DNA from: Spirosoma rhododendri
GTDB lineage: Bacteria > Bacteroidota > Bacteroidia > Cytophagales > Spirosomataceae
Direction of reading: 5' to 3'
DNA: 64,000 bases
NCBI RefSeq assembly: GCF_012849055.1
Contig: NZ_CP051677.1
Location: 4,789,001 to 4,853,000 of the forward strand
Program-made: the position numbers and the translations under genes
Notes under the pieces: model-generated
What the model was told of the DNA's origin: nothing
The model's input: the letters and a program-made list of their open reading frames with translations, nothing else
Database searches by the model: none
Part shown: piece by piece, positions 8,362 through 17,481 of the stretch
Numbering within the stretch: the first letter of the stretch is position 1
How the letters are laid out: each line of letters opens with the position of its first letter

Positions 8362-9009
8362 GTGCTGACCGTTACGAATTTGCTGAAAGCCTACGATGGC
8401 ACCCCTGTACTGACGGTCCCGAATCTGACCATTCCGCCCGGCATCCATTATTTCCGGGGTAGCAACGGGTCAGGCAAAACGACATTTCTGCGCATCGTAG
8501 CCGGGCTCCTCCCCTTTTCAGGACAGATTATACTGGAGCAGGCGTACGACATCCGCCAACAGCCCGTCGACTACCGGCTACGGGTCAACTACGCCGAAGC
8601 CGAGCCGCTCTACCCCGACTTCCTGACGGCCCGTGACCTCGCGACCTTCGTAGCCAACGCGAAGCGTGCTCCCGCCGGGCAAGTCGATCAGCTGGCCGAT
8701 TTGCTGGGTGTTACCGCTTTCTGGACCCAGCCCACGCGCACGTTTTCGAGCGGTATGCTTAAAAAACTATCGCTACTGCTGGCGTGGCTGGGCCAACCAA
8801 CGCTGGTACTGCTCGACGAACCACTAACCACGCTCGACGTAGAAACCGCCGGTCGGTTGTTCGACTTTACGCGCGAGCGGGTCAATCAGGGTGTTTCCGT
8901 CTGGTTAACATCGCATCAGGACATTACCCTGACGGGCCTTCCTCTAACGGCAAGCTGGCAGGTCAGTGCCGGTACCATTCAACCAATCCCGGATGATACC
9001 GCTGTTTAA
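8362..9009 (+). CDS. ABC transporter ATP-binding protein
   Basis: 215 residues, a single compact nucleotide-binding domain. Walker A GSNGSGKTT (33-41), a degenerate signature FSSGMLK (128-134), Walker B LVLLDEP (148-154) and H-loop His185 are all present, so it should hydrolyse ATP. The signature lacks the usual LSGGQ form, common in small exporters such as CcmA-like or gliding-type ATPases. The GTG start at 8362 gives a normal N-terminus (MLTVTNLLKAYDG) and suits the promoter at 8324. It overlaps the following membrane protein gene by 17 bases, so the two are probably translationally coupled and form one transporter. Substrate unknown. Confidence 0.88.
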   Translation: MLTVTNLLKAYDGTPVLTVPNLTIPPGIHYFRGSNGSGKTTFLRIVAGLLPFSGQIILEQAYDIRQQPVDYRLRVNYAEAEPLYPDFLTARDLATFVANAKRAPAGQVDQLADLLGVTAFWTQPTRTFSSGMLKKLSLLLAWLGQPTLVLLDEPLTTLDVETAGRLFDFTRERVNQGVSVWLTSHQDITLTGLPLTASWQVSAGTIQPIPDDTAV

Positions 9010-10069
9010 TCGCCTGTTTGTTCGGCCGTTTTACGAGCAGATCGCGGGGTCGCTGCTGGTCGTGATGTTGCTGGCGTTCGGCTTCATGCGCCCGATGGAC
9101 CACGAAGCCCTGATCACGGCCGCTCTCGGATCGCCTTTGCTGCTGGGGCTGTTTTTTCTGCTGTGGGGGCTGTATGCGCTTAACGCCATCACGTTTGTTC
9201 TGGCGCGGCTCAACGATCCGACTTACCTGTTTCTGGCGGCTTTCCGGCTGGTGAGTCGCGCCAATCGGTGGCTTATCTGGTCGTCGGTGATGCTTAGTTT
9301 GCTGGTACCCATTCTCGGCTATGCGGGCTGGATGCTGGCCCGTGCCGTTCATTATGACCAATGGTTCGCCCTGAGTTGCATCATCGGTTTTCTGATTGGT
9401 CTGGCTGGCGTCGGGGTGGCTGCTATCGATTACCGGCTGCACCACCCGGCACCTGACCGGTTCCGTCTTCCCCGACCAGCATTCCGATTGCCTTATCTGT
9501 TGTTCTTCCCGACCTACTGGCTGCGCCACGAACCGCTGTCGCTGCTACTGACCAAAGGATGCTCGGGGCTGTTGCTCATCGGCGTTTGCCGCCTGTACCC
9601 CACCGACGATTACGACGAGCGGCTACTGCTTATCGGGCTGCTGCTGGCCGTGCTGTTTCATGCATCGGTACCTCGCCAGTTAAGTCAGTTTGAAGGGCGG
9701 TATCTGCCATTGCTCGACAACCTGCCCTATTCGGCTGGCCGACGGGCCGGGCTGTACACGCTCCTGTATGGCCTGATCTGGCTACCCGAACTGGCCCTAT
9801 TGCTGCGAAATCGACCCGACGCCGTTGCTGTTGGCTATGTGGTGCTGCTCTGGCTGACGGGCTGGGGCTGGCTGTTGCTGCTGCACATGGCTACATATGG
9901 CCGCGCCGTAGATCCAAACCGCTGGCTGGCATTCCTCTTCGCCGGGTTTATCGTCGGTCTGATGGCCATCATGGCTGGCCTGCCGGTTGTGGCGTGGGGA
10001 TTGGCGGGCTGGGGTATCGCCTTGCTATACAGTCAACTACGGTCATTGCCCCTCAAAGCGACGTCTTGA
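8993..10069 (+). CDS. Polytopic membrane protein, probable partner of the ABC ATPase
   Basis: 358 residues, very hydrophobic, with roughly eight to ten membrane helices, for example GSLLVVMLLAFGF, LLGLFFLLWGLYAL and LLLIGLLLAVLF. No conserved catalytic motif was recognised. Its position, starting inside the 3' end of the ATPase gene (17-base overlap), makes it the likely permease of that system, similar in layout to ABC-2 exporters. I chose the ATG at 8993; an in-frame GTG at 8966 would add nine residues. The 3' end overlaps the convergent beta-helix gene by 17 bases, so the two stop codons lie inside each other's coding sequence. Confidence 0.75.
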   Translation: MIPLFNRLFVRPFYEQIAGSLLVVMLLAFGFMRPMDHEALITAALGSPLLLGLFFLLWGLYALNAITFVLARLNDPTYLFLAAFRLVSRANRWLIWSSVMLSLLVPILGYAGWMLARAVHYDQWFALSCIIGFLIGLAGVGVAAIDYRLHHPAPDRFRLPRPAFRLPYLLFFPTYWLRHEPLSLLLTKGCSGLLLIGVCRLYPTDDYDERLLLIGLLLAVLFHASVPRQLSQFEGRYLPLLDNLPYSAGRRAGLYTLLYGLIWLPELALLLRNRPDAVAVGYVVLLWLTGWGWLLLLHMATYGRAVDPNRWLAFLFAGFIVGLMAIMAGLPVVAWGLAGWGIALLYSQLRSLPLKATS

Positions 10070-13000
10070 TTAGCTTGATCGACCGGGCATCGCCACCCGT
10101 ATACTGAAGCCGGAGTACGTATTGCCCGGTGGGTAGCTTATCGCCAAAGTGAATCGGCTGATCGCGCCGGACGGCCCCCAGTTGCAGGTACTCGCGTCCG
10201 TTGAGGTCAAACACCCGGATCTGCTGCAAATCGCCATCGGCAACAAACGTAAAGCTCCCCGCTGACGGGTTGGGGTAAACGGCGTTCTGAACCGCCGGCA
10301 GCCCCGGTTCCGTTGCCGTGATAATGCCGGTCGTATCCAGCGAACCCTGCGCAACAACTTTCAAACTGATGCGGGCCATATCGTTTTCGTTGTCGTCTGT
10401 GCCCGAATCCGATGAACTGTTAGGGTCGGCATAAGCGGTTTCCGTAACCTGTGCGCTAAGCTGGTACGAGCCCGTCCGGACGGCCCGGACCCGGAACGTG
10501 AAGGTAGTGTCGCGGGTTAGCTTCTGCACCGTGCCCATCACCGTACTGTCGCGCCAGACCAGCCCCTGCGTATCGGCCAGCGTCAGCCCCGACGGTAGCC
10601 GACACGCCCATTGCACGCGGTTCGGCACCTGGCTATTGGCCCCCGCCCCACTGCGCAGCGTAACCGATACAGCCGCGTTATCGTTGAGCTGCACCGTCGA
10701 CCGCGCCAGCTGCATCGACAGGCTCACGTCGACGAACGGCAGGGTGTCGCGAAGTAGTACGATGGACTGAAACGGGGCCAGCGTAACCTGTTGGCTATAT
10801 CCCCGGCTTTGCAAATCACGGGCATTGGCCGGTAGCGTAAAGGTGCTGTCGCGCTGGCTGGGATTGCTCAGCAACTGCATATACCCACCGGGGTCAACAG
10901 CCTGTACGACCGCTTCCTGAATGTACACGTTATCGAACCAGATAGGTTGCCCGTTCTCCTGAATCTGAAACGCCAGCAGGGCGTCAGACTCCGAATCGGT
11001 GACGGTAAACGGAATTTCGTAGTGCTGCCGCCCGGTCGTTACCAGCTTGGCCGAACGGGCGGTGAGGTCGTTGTAGGGCGCGTTGTGCCGACGAATGTAA
11101 ACCGAAATCGGCTGGCTCACCCCCTGCGTTACCGCGTCGAAGCGCAGCAGGTACGATTTGCCTTTCACCACCGCCTGTATGGGCTTGTAGAGCAGCAGGT
11201 ACGAGTCACGGGCGGGTGATGGGGCCGAAAACGCCACCTTCATACTTCCCCCGTCCAGTTGCCCGTCGTTGTCCCAGTTTACGCGGCTGTTATTGCGCAG
11301 GCTCCACGACTCCCAGCCACCGATCTGCTGTCCGAATGAATCAGCAATCCGGCTGGCCGTGTTGACATTCTGCACCTGATAACCAGTAAAATCAACCGGG
11401 CTGGTGTGGGAGAATAAGTCGTGCTGGAAACGATCCTGCCACTGCGCCAGTGCCAGATTAGCCACGATATTCCCATTGTATACGGTGCCGATGGTCAGCA
11501 CATCGTCAAACGGTCGACCGTAGTAATTGTGGTCGATTGCGCCGTAGTTGGCCAAATCGTCGTGGTTCGAGTAAAATCCCACAACGGACTGCGTGCTGCC
11601 GCGAGCCACGAATTTGTTATGCTGAATAACGTTGTCGTGGGGTGGGCAGATACCGCTATAGGTGTACAGCGTGAGCTGGCCGAGCTGGTTGTTGAAACTG
11701 GTATTTCGCAGAATCGACACATTGTTGACACCGTGTAACGCTATACCAGTACCGTTACAGGCCGACACCGTGTTGTCCAGAATGTTGACGTTCGACACGC
11801 AATCGTCCATGAAAATGCCGTGTGCACCACTAAAAACAGTGTCCGACGTTCCCGACGTTGTGCCAATGCCCCCACGGATAATGTTACTCTGAATTGTGAC
11901 ATTGGCCATGGGTAGCCGGTTGCCGTTCCACATATAAATACCCCCGCCGTCGCTTTTGATCGCGCAGAAATTGCTGATGCTGTTGCGCCGAACGGTGGTG
12001 TTGTTGCCGACTAACAGGCCGTTGTACCCCACGCTGTCAATGACGTTGTTCTCGATCAGCAGATCCTGCGCCGATGACTGGATTGCACAAAACTGCCCAT
12101 CGCCACTTTTACCCATTCCGTGGTGCAGCCCAACGTTTCGTATGCTGTTATTCCGAAAGAGTACCTGTTTATAAGCGCCAACGTTGACGCCGTTGTTGTT
12201 GACATCGGCTAGCTGCACCTGACTGATCTGTATGTTCTGCCCCGTTCCGGTCAGCGTAATACCATCCTCCCCCGACCCCGTAAAGGTTGCGTTGCTGACG
12301 CTGAGACTCGACACATTGCTGGTGTACAAGTGATGGCTCCGCGTTTGGGCGACCTGTATGTTCTGAATACTGATATTCGACGCATTGGCAATATTGATCC
12401 CGTCGTCGAAAGCAGTAGCCCTGATCGACTGGGTAGCGGGGTTGTACCGGCTTTCGTAGAGCAGGACCATCTGCTTCACCGGGTCGTAGTACCACTCGCC
12501 GTTCTGATCGAGGGTAGCCGGGTGATTCTGAATGAAGTAGCCCCAGCCGTCGGTTAATTCATAGGTCGATTTGTTGCTTAAAAAAAGCGTATTGCCCCCC
12601 TGACCCGTGATCGACGCCCGGTCGATAATCCAGTGGGTCGGCCGGACCACAACCTCACCACCGACCCAGTTGGTCGACAGCGCCTGCCGGCTGTTCAGCT
12701 GACTGGTACCAACGTGGCTCTGGATTGTCAGGAAACCGGCATCCGCTTCCGTGGGGTTGGGAAAGCGGCCAAGTGGCAGCTGTTTGTCGTCGCGGAAGAG
12801 AGCCGTCACCCGGCTGCCGCAGCTGGGGCAGGGGGCCTGCCACCGGTTGGTGCCCGCCTGGGTCCAGCCCGTCAGGGGTAGCGCTCCGCTGATGCGCGGG
12901 GGCTGTCCGGTGCCGTAGGCGTCGACGCGGATGGGCTGCGTGGAAGAACCGCCCTGCCGGATGGTGAGCGTACCGGTAAAGGTGTCGCCCCGCCGGAAGA

Positions 13001-13199
13001 GGATGGCGTCCCCGGCTTTTAGCGCGAGGCTATTGATTTTATTCAGCGTCTGAAACGGTGTCAGCAGGGATTTACCGTCGTTGGTATCCTGCCCATTCGT
13101 TGCTACGTAATACGTCGTCTGCGCCCACAGCGGGCTAGCTACCAGCGTCAGGGCCAGTAGTGTCCAGTAAAAAAAAGCAGCAACGCACAGCTTGCTCAT
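10053..13199 (-). CDS. Secreted parallel beta-helix protein with Type IX secretion C-terminal domain
   Basis: 1048 residues. Order: signal peptide (1-26, cut before QTTYY), an N-terminal segment with YYVATNGQDTNDG, right-handed beta-helix repeats (about 150-560) with many Asn/Gly turns such as SNVNILDNTVSACNGTGIALHG, a carbohydrate-binding-like sandwich (about 640-775) ending in IWFDNVYIQEA, a DUF11-like domain (about 815-960) and a T9SS sorting domain (about 975-1048: VYPNPSAGSFTF, GQYVLRLQ). It should cross the outer membrane through the Type IX system. The fold suggests a polysaccharide lyase, epimerase or binding protein; no catalytic residues could be assigned. A close paralogue lies at 20640. 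Confidence 0.85.
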   Translation of the reverse strand: MSKLCVAAFFYWTLLALTLVASPLWAQTTYYVATNGQDTNDGKSLLTPFQTLNKINSLALKAGDAILFRRGDTFTGTLTIRQGGSSTQPIRVDAYGTGQPPRISGALPLTGWTQAGTNRWQAPCPSCGSRVTALFRDDKQLPLGRFPNPTEADAGFLTIQSHVGTSQLNSRQALSTNWVGGEVVVRPTHWIIDRASITGQGGNTLFLSNKSTYELTDGWGYFIQNHPATLDQNGEWYYDPVKQMVLLYESRYNPATQSIRATAFDDGINIANASNISIQNIQVAQTRSHHLYTSNVSSLSVSNATFTGSGEDGITLTGTGQNIQISQVQLADVNNNGVNVGAYKQVLFRNNSIRNVGLHHGMGKSGDGQFCAIQSSAQDLLIENNVIDSVGYNGLLVGNNTTVRRNSISNFCAIKSDGGGIYMWNGNRLPMANVTIQSNIIRGGIGTTSGTSDTVFSGAHGIFMDDCVSNVNILDNTVSACNGTGIALHGVNNVSILRNTSFNNQLGQLTLYTYSGICPPHDNVIQHNKFVARGSTQSVVGFYSNHDDLANYGAIDHNYYGRPFDDVLTIGTVYNGNIVANLALAQWQDRFQHDLFSHTSPVDFTGYQVQNVNTASRIADSFGQQIGGWESWSLRNNSRVNWDNDGQLDGGSMKVAFSAPSPARDSYLLLYKPIQAVVKGKSYLLRFDAVTQGVSQPISVYIRRHNAPYNDLTARSAKLVTTGRQHYEIPFTVTDSESDALLAFQIQENGQPIWFDNVYIQEAVVQAVDPGGYMQLLSNPSQRDSTFTLPANARDLQSRGYSQQVTLAPFQSIVLLRDTLPFVDVSLSMQLARSTVQLNDNAAVSVTLRSGAGANSQVPNRVQWACRLPSGLTLADTQGLVWRDSTVMGTVQKLTRDTTFTFRVRAVRTGSYQLSAQVTETAYADPNSSSDSGTDDNENDMARISLKVVAQGSLDTTGIITATEPGLPAVQNAVYPNPSAGSFTFVADGDLQQIRVFDLNGREYLQLGAVRRDQPIHFGDKLPTGQYVLRLQYTGGDARSIKLIKTSL

Positions 13200-13262
13200 A
13201 ACTCGATTCAGAAAAAAAAGAACCAGCGGTTAACTGACTCAGAACGAAGGAACACGGCTCCC

Positions 13263-14681
13263 CTAGCGGGTGTACAGGGCCCCTTTGGCAATGGTTGATT
13301 CGTATTCGTAGTTGATGGTTTCCAGAAATTTTCCCGTTACCCAGCTAATGTCCGCATCCCGGATAAAGACGAACCGTTTGGCCGCCCCGGCATCGCCGTA
13401 TGCCCTCATGATCGACTCCAGCCATAGCACGCCGGTAATCAGTTGTTTTTCATTCGTGCGGGCGAGCAATCCGCTGATATCGGCTTCCGCCCGGTTTCGC
13501 GCGACCGGGTCGGCCACGTTATCCAGGCTGGGGCGGGTCAGGGTACGGTAATCCGTCATCACCAGCTTTTTGAACCGCTCAACATCATCCGCCAGGATCG
13601 GAATAGCCGCCGTATTGGCCCGGTCGGGGTGCAGATACGTGACAATCGCCAGTGCTACATCGCCCCCGATACCGACCGTCGACCGCTGCGTCAGCCCCGA
13701 CCGCAGCCGTCTGACCTGCGGGGTCAGGGCGGTATCAGCTACCGCTTTAACCAGCCGCGGAGCTTCCCGCCGGAACGCATCGATCGACAGCGACCGCCGA
13801 CCTTCGATCTGCTTCATGAGCGTACCGACGCCCACCGGCACGTACAGACCCGAAAACGATTTGTCGACGTCGATATACCCACCCACCGTGCTGTTCTCAC
13901 CGATATTCAGGGCCGATGTACTCGGCCACACTTTGCGCGGTATGGCCCCGATCGTGAAGAGTTCGGCCTCCCGGCGCGGGTTCACCGTCGTGTCGATGCG
14001 AATCTGTCCGTTAGGCAGTGCCTGCGCCAGTTGCGTGTATAGGTTGCGGGCACTTTCGGGCGTTCGGTTCAGCCCTTCGCGCACTTCACTGCCCAGCACG
14101 ATAAAAATCCGCTCGTTCGGGATGTTGTAGTGCTGAATGGAGTCGAGGCAGGTACGGAGCGCATCCTGCCCTACCCGATACGTACCCGATGCGTCGGCAA
14201 ACAGATTATTGTTGGCAATGTCGAACGTCGACTGGATGTCTTTGTCGTAGAATTCGCTTTCGTACTTCGTCTTGAAGATGGCTACTTTAATATCCGACGC
14301 ATTGATCTGAATACCAGCGTACACGTTCTTCCCGGCAATGTCGCGAATCACCTCATTGACGGCCCAGCCGCTGGCGACGTATTTGAGCTGCGCGTATTGT
14401 GACCGGGCCTTTTCCAGGTAAGGCAGCGCCTGTTTCTGTTCGTTCAGATCGCCGTATGCCAACCCTAGTAGTTCGTTGGTCACAGCCTCCCAATACGCGC
14501 TTTTCCGCTGCGTGATGGGCAGGGCGCGCTTCAGCAAATCGATGGATGCCTGTGCTTTGTGTACAGCGCGTAATGTATTGGCCAGCTTGATATAATGCAC
14601 GGCCTGTGTCATGTCGCGGGCGTCCTGCGCCCGGACATGCTGCACCAGTAGCAGCAGCAATACGAGTGAAATTGATTTCAT
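13263..14681 (-). CDS. Exported protein with TPR region and Ppx/GppA-like actin fold
   Basis: 472 residues. Signal peptide at 1-18 (MKSISLVLLLLLVQHVRA). Residues about 25-105 form TPR-like helix pairs (AVHYIKLANTLRAVHKAQASI, ELLGLAYGDLNEQKQALPYLEKA). Residues about 115-470 resemble the exopolyphosphatase/actin fold: a phosphate-loop-like IQINASDIKVAIFKTKY, IPNERIFIVLGSEVREGL, and a second loop ALNIGENSTVGGYIDVD in place of the usual DIGGGSxE. Both loops are altered, so catalysis is doubtful. The function is unknown. It lies 63 bases upstream of the beta-helix gene on the same strand and may share its transcript. Confidence 0.6.
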   Translation of the reverse strand: MKSISLVLLLLLVQHVRAQDARDMTQAVHYIKLANTLRAVHKAQASIDLLKRALPITQRKSAYWEAVTNELLGLAYGDLNEQKQALPYLEKARSQYAQLKYVASGWAVNEVIRDIAGKNVYAGIQINASDIKVAIFKTKYESEFYDKDIQSTFDIANNNLFADASGTYRVGQDALRTCLDSIQHYNIPNERIFIVLGSEVREGLNRTPESARNLYTQLAQALPNGQIRIDTTVNPRREAELFTIGAIPRKVWPSTSALNIGENSTVGGYIDVDKSFSGLYVPVGVGTLMKQIEGRRSLSIDAFRREAPRLVKAVADTALTPQVRRLRSGLTQRSTVGIGGDVALAIVTYLHPDRANTAAIPILADDVERFKKLVMTDYRTLTRPSLDNVADPVARNRAEADISGLLARTNEKQLITGVLWLESIMRAYGDAGAAKRFVFIRDADISWVTGKFLETINYEYESTIAKGALYTR

Positions 14682-14987
14682 GTGTTGAGTTAGTTAACAG
14701 TAAAACCCTTGTTCGGTAGGTTAAGTTGAAATGGCTTCCCCCGGCCGATCTACTACGCACATACCAAAGAACCAACATACTATTATTCAGGCGGTTATCA
14801 AGAATGATCCGTCATATACTGTATTACTTATTTATTAAGCGTATCGACTTATTGAGCGAACGTACACGTGTAAACGTCGGCCTTACAACGCGACCGGTCG
14901 GAATAATTAACTTAACTAACGGCAGTCAGCGAAAAAACGATTGGTGTGCGGAGCGAAACACCCACATTGCTCTTTAAATGAGTCTAC
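14682..14987. other. Intergenic region, 306 bases, AT-rich
   Basis: Separates two minus-strand genes, so it should hold the promoter of the TPR/actin-fold gene. No perfect TAnnTTTG match was found on the minus strand. A short + strand reading frame is open here, but it shows no recognisable protein character. Confidence 0.4.
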
Positions 14988-16148
14988 CTAACGGATATTG
15001 CCACCCGGATTAAGGCCGCTGGGCACACGTGCGGGGATGTACTTGTCGAAAGCAGGATCGGTCAGGGCGTTCAGGAACGCAATTAGATTATCCTGGTCAG
15101 CGGGGAGCAGCGCAATTCGCTGGATGTTTGCGTCCAATTGCTTCGCCGGCACATGTGGATTTTGCGAAATAGGCTCCCCGATGTCGTCATAAAACTTCAG
15201 TACCTGCTTCAGCGTCTGAAAAACCCCATTGTGCATGTACGGAAACGTCAGCCCAACATTTCGCAGCGAGGGCGTTCGGAACGCATAGCTCCCCACCGCG
15301 CCTGCGTCAGAACTGGTCAGTTGCGTATTGTCGGGCACCGACATGATGTGCAGTTTATAGTCGGAAAACATCGGTCCCGAATGGCAGATGTTACAGCCTT
15401 CGTCCTTGAAGATCAGCATCCCCTGAATTTGCTGAGCAGTCAGCGCCGTTTTATCCCCCTTCTGATAGCGGTCATAGGGCGAATTTATAGCAACCAGGGT
15501 GCGCTCGAACGCCGAAATAGCTTTCCCGATGTTAGCCGCCGTGATGGCCTGATTACTGCCAAAGGCGGTCTGAAACAGTTGTCGGTACTCAGGGATTTTT
15601 GTCAACCGGGCCACCAGACTGTCCAGCGTAACAGCCTCTGTGTAGGCATGGCCACGCATTTCCTCAAACGTAGTCAGCGGGTCAATCCACTGATTTTCGA
15701 GGCTTTTTAGGCGGGAATCCCAGAACATGGGCGCGGTCGACGGCTCATAACTTCCACTCACATCCATGCCATTGAACGCTGCATTGAGTATGGTCTGCGT
15801 ATTTCGTCTGGTTAACGGCACGTCGTTGGGCTTCAGAAAGCGACGGTTTTGCCCGTAACCGACAGCATTGGTACCCAAAGGCAGGTCTAGGCCATCGGTA
15901 TACGCATTATTGGGATGGTGGCAGGTAGCACAGGCAATGTCTTTACTGCCCGACAGGATTGGGTCCCAAAACAGAGCCTGACCCAGCAGCGCCGTATCAT
16001 TGGTAATTGAGTTGGCAACCGTAAGGGCCTGGACGGGTGTGCTTACTGTGGGCGTTATGGTCGTAGTGGGGTCCTCTTTTGTACAGGCCTGGATAACGAC
16101 GACCGAAAAAATAAGTACCGTAAACAAGGCCAGTAGCTTTTTACGCAT
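14988..16148 (-). CDS. Di-haem cytochrome c peroxidase (MauG/CcpA family), lipoprotein
   Basis: 386 residues. A lipoprotein signal ends at Cys22 (IQAC). Two c-type haem sites are present: C73-A-T-C-H77 and C252-N-I-C-H256. Other family blocks are ALFWDPILSGSKDIACATCH, MFWDSRLKSLENQ and FRTPSLRNVGLTFPYMHNG. Such enzymes reduce hydrogen peroxide in the periplasm using electrons from small cytochromes, or act as MauG-type oxidases. I chose the ATG at 16148; an in-frame GTG directly upstream would add one residue. The gene stands alone, with no cytochrome partner in view. Confidence 0.92.
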   Translation of the reverse strand: MRKKLLALFTVLIFSVVVIQACTKEDPTTTITPTVSTPVQALTVANSITNDTALLGQALFWDPILSGSKDIACATCHHPNNAYTDGLDLPLGTNAVGYGQNRRFLKPNDVPLTRRNTQTILNAAFNGMDVSGSYEPSTAPMFWDSRLKSLENQWIDPLTTFEEMRGHAYTEAVTLDSLVARLTKIPEYRQLFQTAFGSNQAITAANIGKAISAFERTLVAINSPYDRYQKGDKTALTAQQIQGMLIFKDEGCNICHSGPMFSDYKLHIMSVPDNTQLTSSDAGAVGSYAFRTPSLRNVGLTFPYMHNGVFQTLKQVLKFYDDIGEPISQNPHVPAKQLDANIQRIALLPADQDNLIAFLNALTDPAFDKYIPARVPSGLNPGGNIR

Positions 16149-16303
16149 CACAGGGGCTGATTGAGTACAAACAACTAGTCATTTCTCAAATTAATTCCTC
16201 GTCAGATTGTCTGAGCACACTACTCAATCTATTGTTGGCCAGTGCCTTTACTTCAGTGGAGACCTATGAGAATGAGAAATACACCCCCTGACTAAGGCTA
16301 TGA
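16149..16303. other. Intergenic, upstream of the peroxidase gene
   Basis: AT-rich stretch expected to hold the peroxidase promoter on the minus strand. Only a one-mismatch -7 candidate was seen near 16190. Nothing else is recognised. Confidence 0.3.
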
Positions 16304-16659
16304 TCCGGCCATGGGGTCTGGCAAACCATTTCCTCACTTAAACGTGAAGAGTATGGCTTCAATACAAACGACCATGTTAGATCAAACGAAATCGATTTAA
16401 AACAAACGGCCCAGTTCGACGAACCGCACAAACGCCGTAAACTGATTTTAACGATCCGCCCTGACTACTCGAAGTTTCTGATTGAGTGTATCCATGCCAC
16501 GTCATTTTCGGTGTACTCGGGATTGGGGTGGATCTGCTGACGAAGCTGGTCCTGGTCAAGGAAACACAATTGGGTACGTTGATTACCGCTGACATGTACG
16601 TATTGGGCTTCGTCCCGGAGCCAAAAGAGATATCACATTACCCTTTTAAACCCGACTAA
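16304..16659 (+). pseudogene. Frameshifted fragment of an unknown gene
   Basis: An open stretch without a start codon (16304-16540) reads EEYGFNTNDHVRSNEIDLKQ and HKRRKLILTIRPDYSKFLIE, then stops. Adding one G to the run of four at 16525-16528 joins it to a second frame that ends at 16659 with TKLVLVKETQLGTLITAD and PEPKEISHYPFKPD. The joined reading would give 118 residues. Amino-acid use is natural in both halves, which supports a real gene, but no family was recognised and the 5' end is missing. It may be decayed, or it may suffer from a sequencing indel plus a lost start. It ends two bases before the next small gene. Confidence 0.4.
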
Positions 16660-16660
16660 A

Positions 16661-16912
16661 ATGAAAAAAATGCTGACTCTTATTCGCGCACTCGTCCTGA
16701 GCTTACTCCTGACAGCGCAAGCCCCCGTTTGGGCACAAACCGACCACGGCTATGATGGCGAGCAATCCGTCAAAACGTCCTAGCGAGACAATGAAGACCA
16801 CGAGACGATGCTGGGCTGGGTTGGCTTGTTCGGTCTGCTGGGCGCAGTGGGCGTGGTAGGGCCAGATCGGTTGTCAAATCGACGGTCAGGCAGCGGTAGA
16901 CCAGCCGGTCGA
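16661..16912 (+). pseudogene. WGxxGxxG-type small exported protein, interrupted by an in-frame TAG
   Basis: The ATG at 16661 starts a signal peptide (MKKMLTLIRALVLSLLLTAQ, cut after VWAQ) followed by TDHGYDGEQSVKTS and a TAG at 16781-16783. The same frame continues with RDNEDHETMLGWVGLFGLLG, an acidic stretch and then the Trp-Gly/Leu-Gly helix typical of WGxxGxxG small proteins. It then runs without a stop into the next gene. One nonsense mutation appears to have cut the gene before its membrane helix. Confidence 0.55.
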
Positions 16913-17149
16913 ATGAATGTACTGATGGTTGTCGGTCTGGCAATGACCCTGAGTACCACGCTGTGGATAATGACTCCCACCTTCGCCCAGACCAATTCCC
17001 AAGATAACGGGTACCATGCCGCTGATGACAACGATTCAGAGAGCGACAGATCGAATCTGCCGAATATCGGCGTGGTTGGTTTGCTGGGCCTCATCGGGCT
17101 ATTAGGATTGCGCCGGGGCCGCCAGAAATGGGAAAACGAGCCTCAATGA
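16913..17149 (+). CDS. Small exported protein with WGxxGxxG-like C-terminal helix
   Basis: 78 residues from the ATG at 16913: signal peptide (MVVGLAMTLSTTLWIMTPTF, cut near FAQ), an acidic polar stretch rich in Asn, Asp and Ser, then the Gly/Leu helix VVGLLGLIGLLGLRRGRQ ending in basic residues. This order (signal, polar linker, Gly-rich helix, Arg cluster) is that of the WGxxGxxG or CTERM-like small proteins, whose role is unknown. It is in the same frame as the preceding broken gene with no stop between them, so the pair arose by tandem duplication or has partly fused. Confidence 0.6.
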   Translation: MNVLMVVGLAMTLSTTLWIMTPTFAQTNSQDNGYHAADDNDSESDRSNLPNIGVVGLLGLIGLLGLRRGRQKWENEPQ

Positions 17150-17481
17150 ACCGGTTCAACCGACTCTTTCTCTTGTAAATAATCACTAACACAAACAGAC
17201 TGTCGGATGATCAAACAAGACTAGCAAATAGCAGGTACTCATCCCGCAAGCGTTCTACTTTCAATTTAAAGCAGACACCCACTTGTGAACGTCATCGGTA
17301 GCGAAGGCCGCTTCGACGTCAATTACCGCACTCACGAATCAATTTTCCTTTCCAGCCCTGACAGATGATTCTTTGGGCCTGTTTATAACACGAATCACCC
17401 CAGCCTATCTTCGTTTACTCACGGAGACAGACTGGGGTGATTCATGTTTGTGTTCACTGCTGCTTATAAACCCGGCATGGT
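17150..17481. other. Intergenic region, 332 bases, with one inverted repeat
   Basis: Lies between two convergent genes. It holds a perfect 12-bp inverted repeat (GAATCACCCCAG at 17392-17403, CTGGGGTGATTC at 17432-17443) with a 28-base loop and further weak pairing outside. It may be a transcription end for either strand but has no clear T-tract. Nothing else is recognised. Confidence 0.5.

Noticed and set aside
14726..14977. Possible + strand gene of 83 residues upstream of the TPR gene
   Set aside because: Basic, mixed composition without a domain, promoter or neighbour support.
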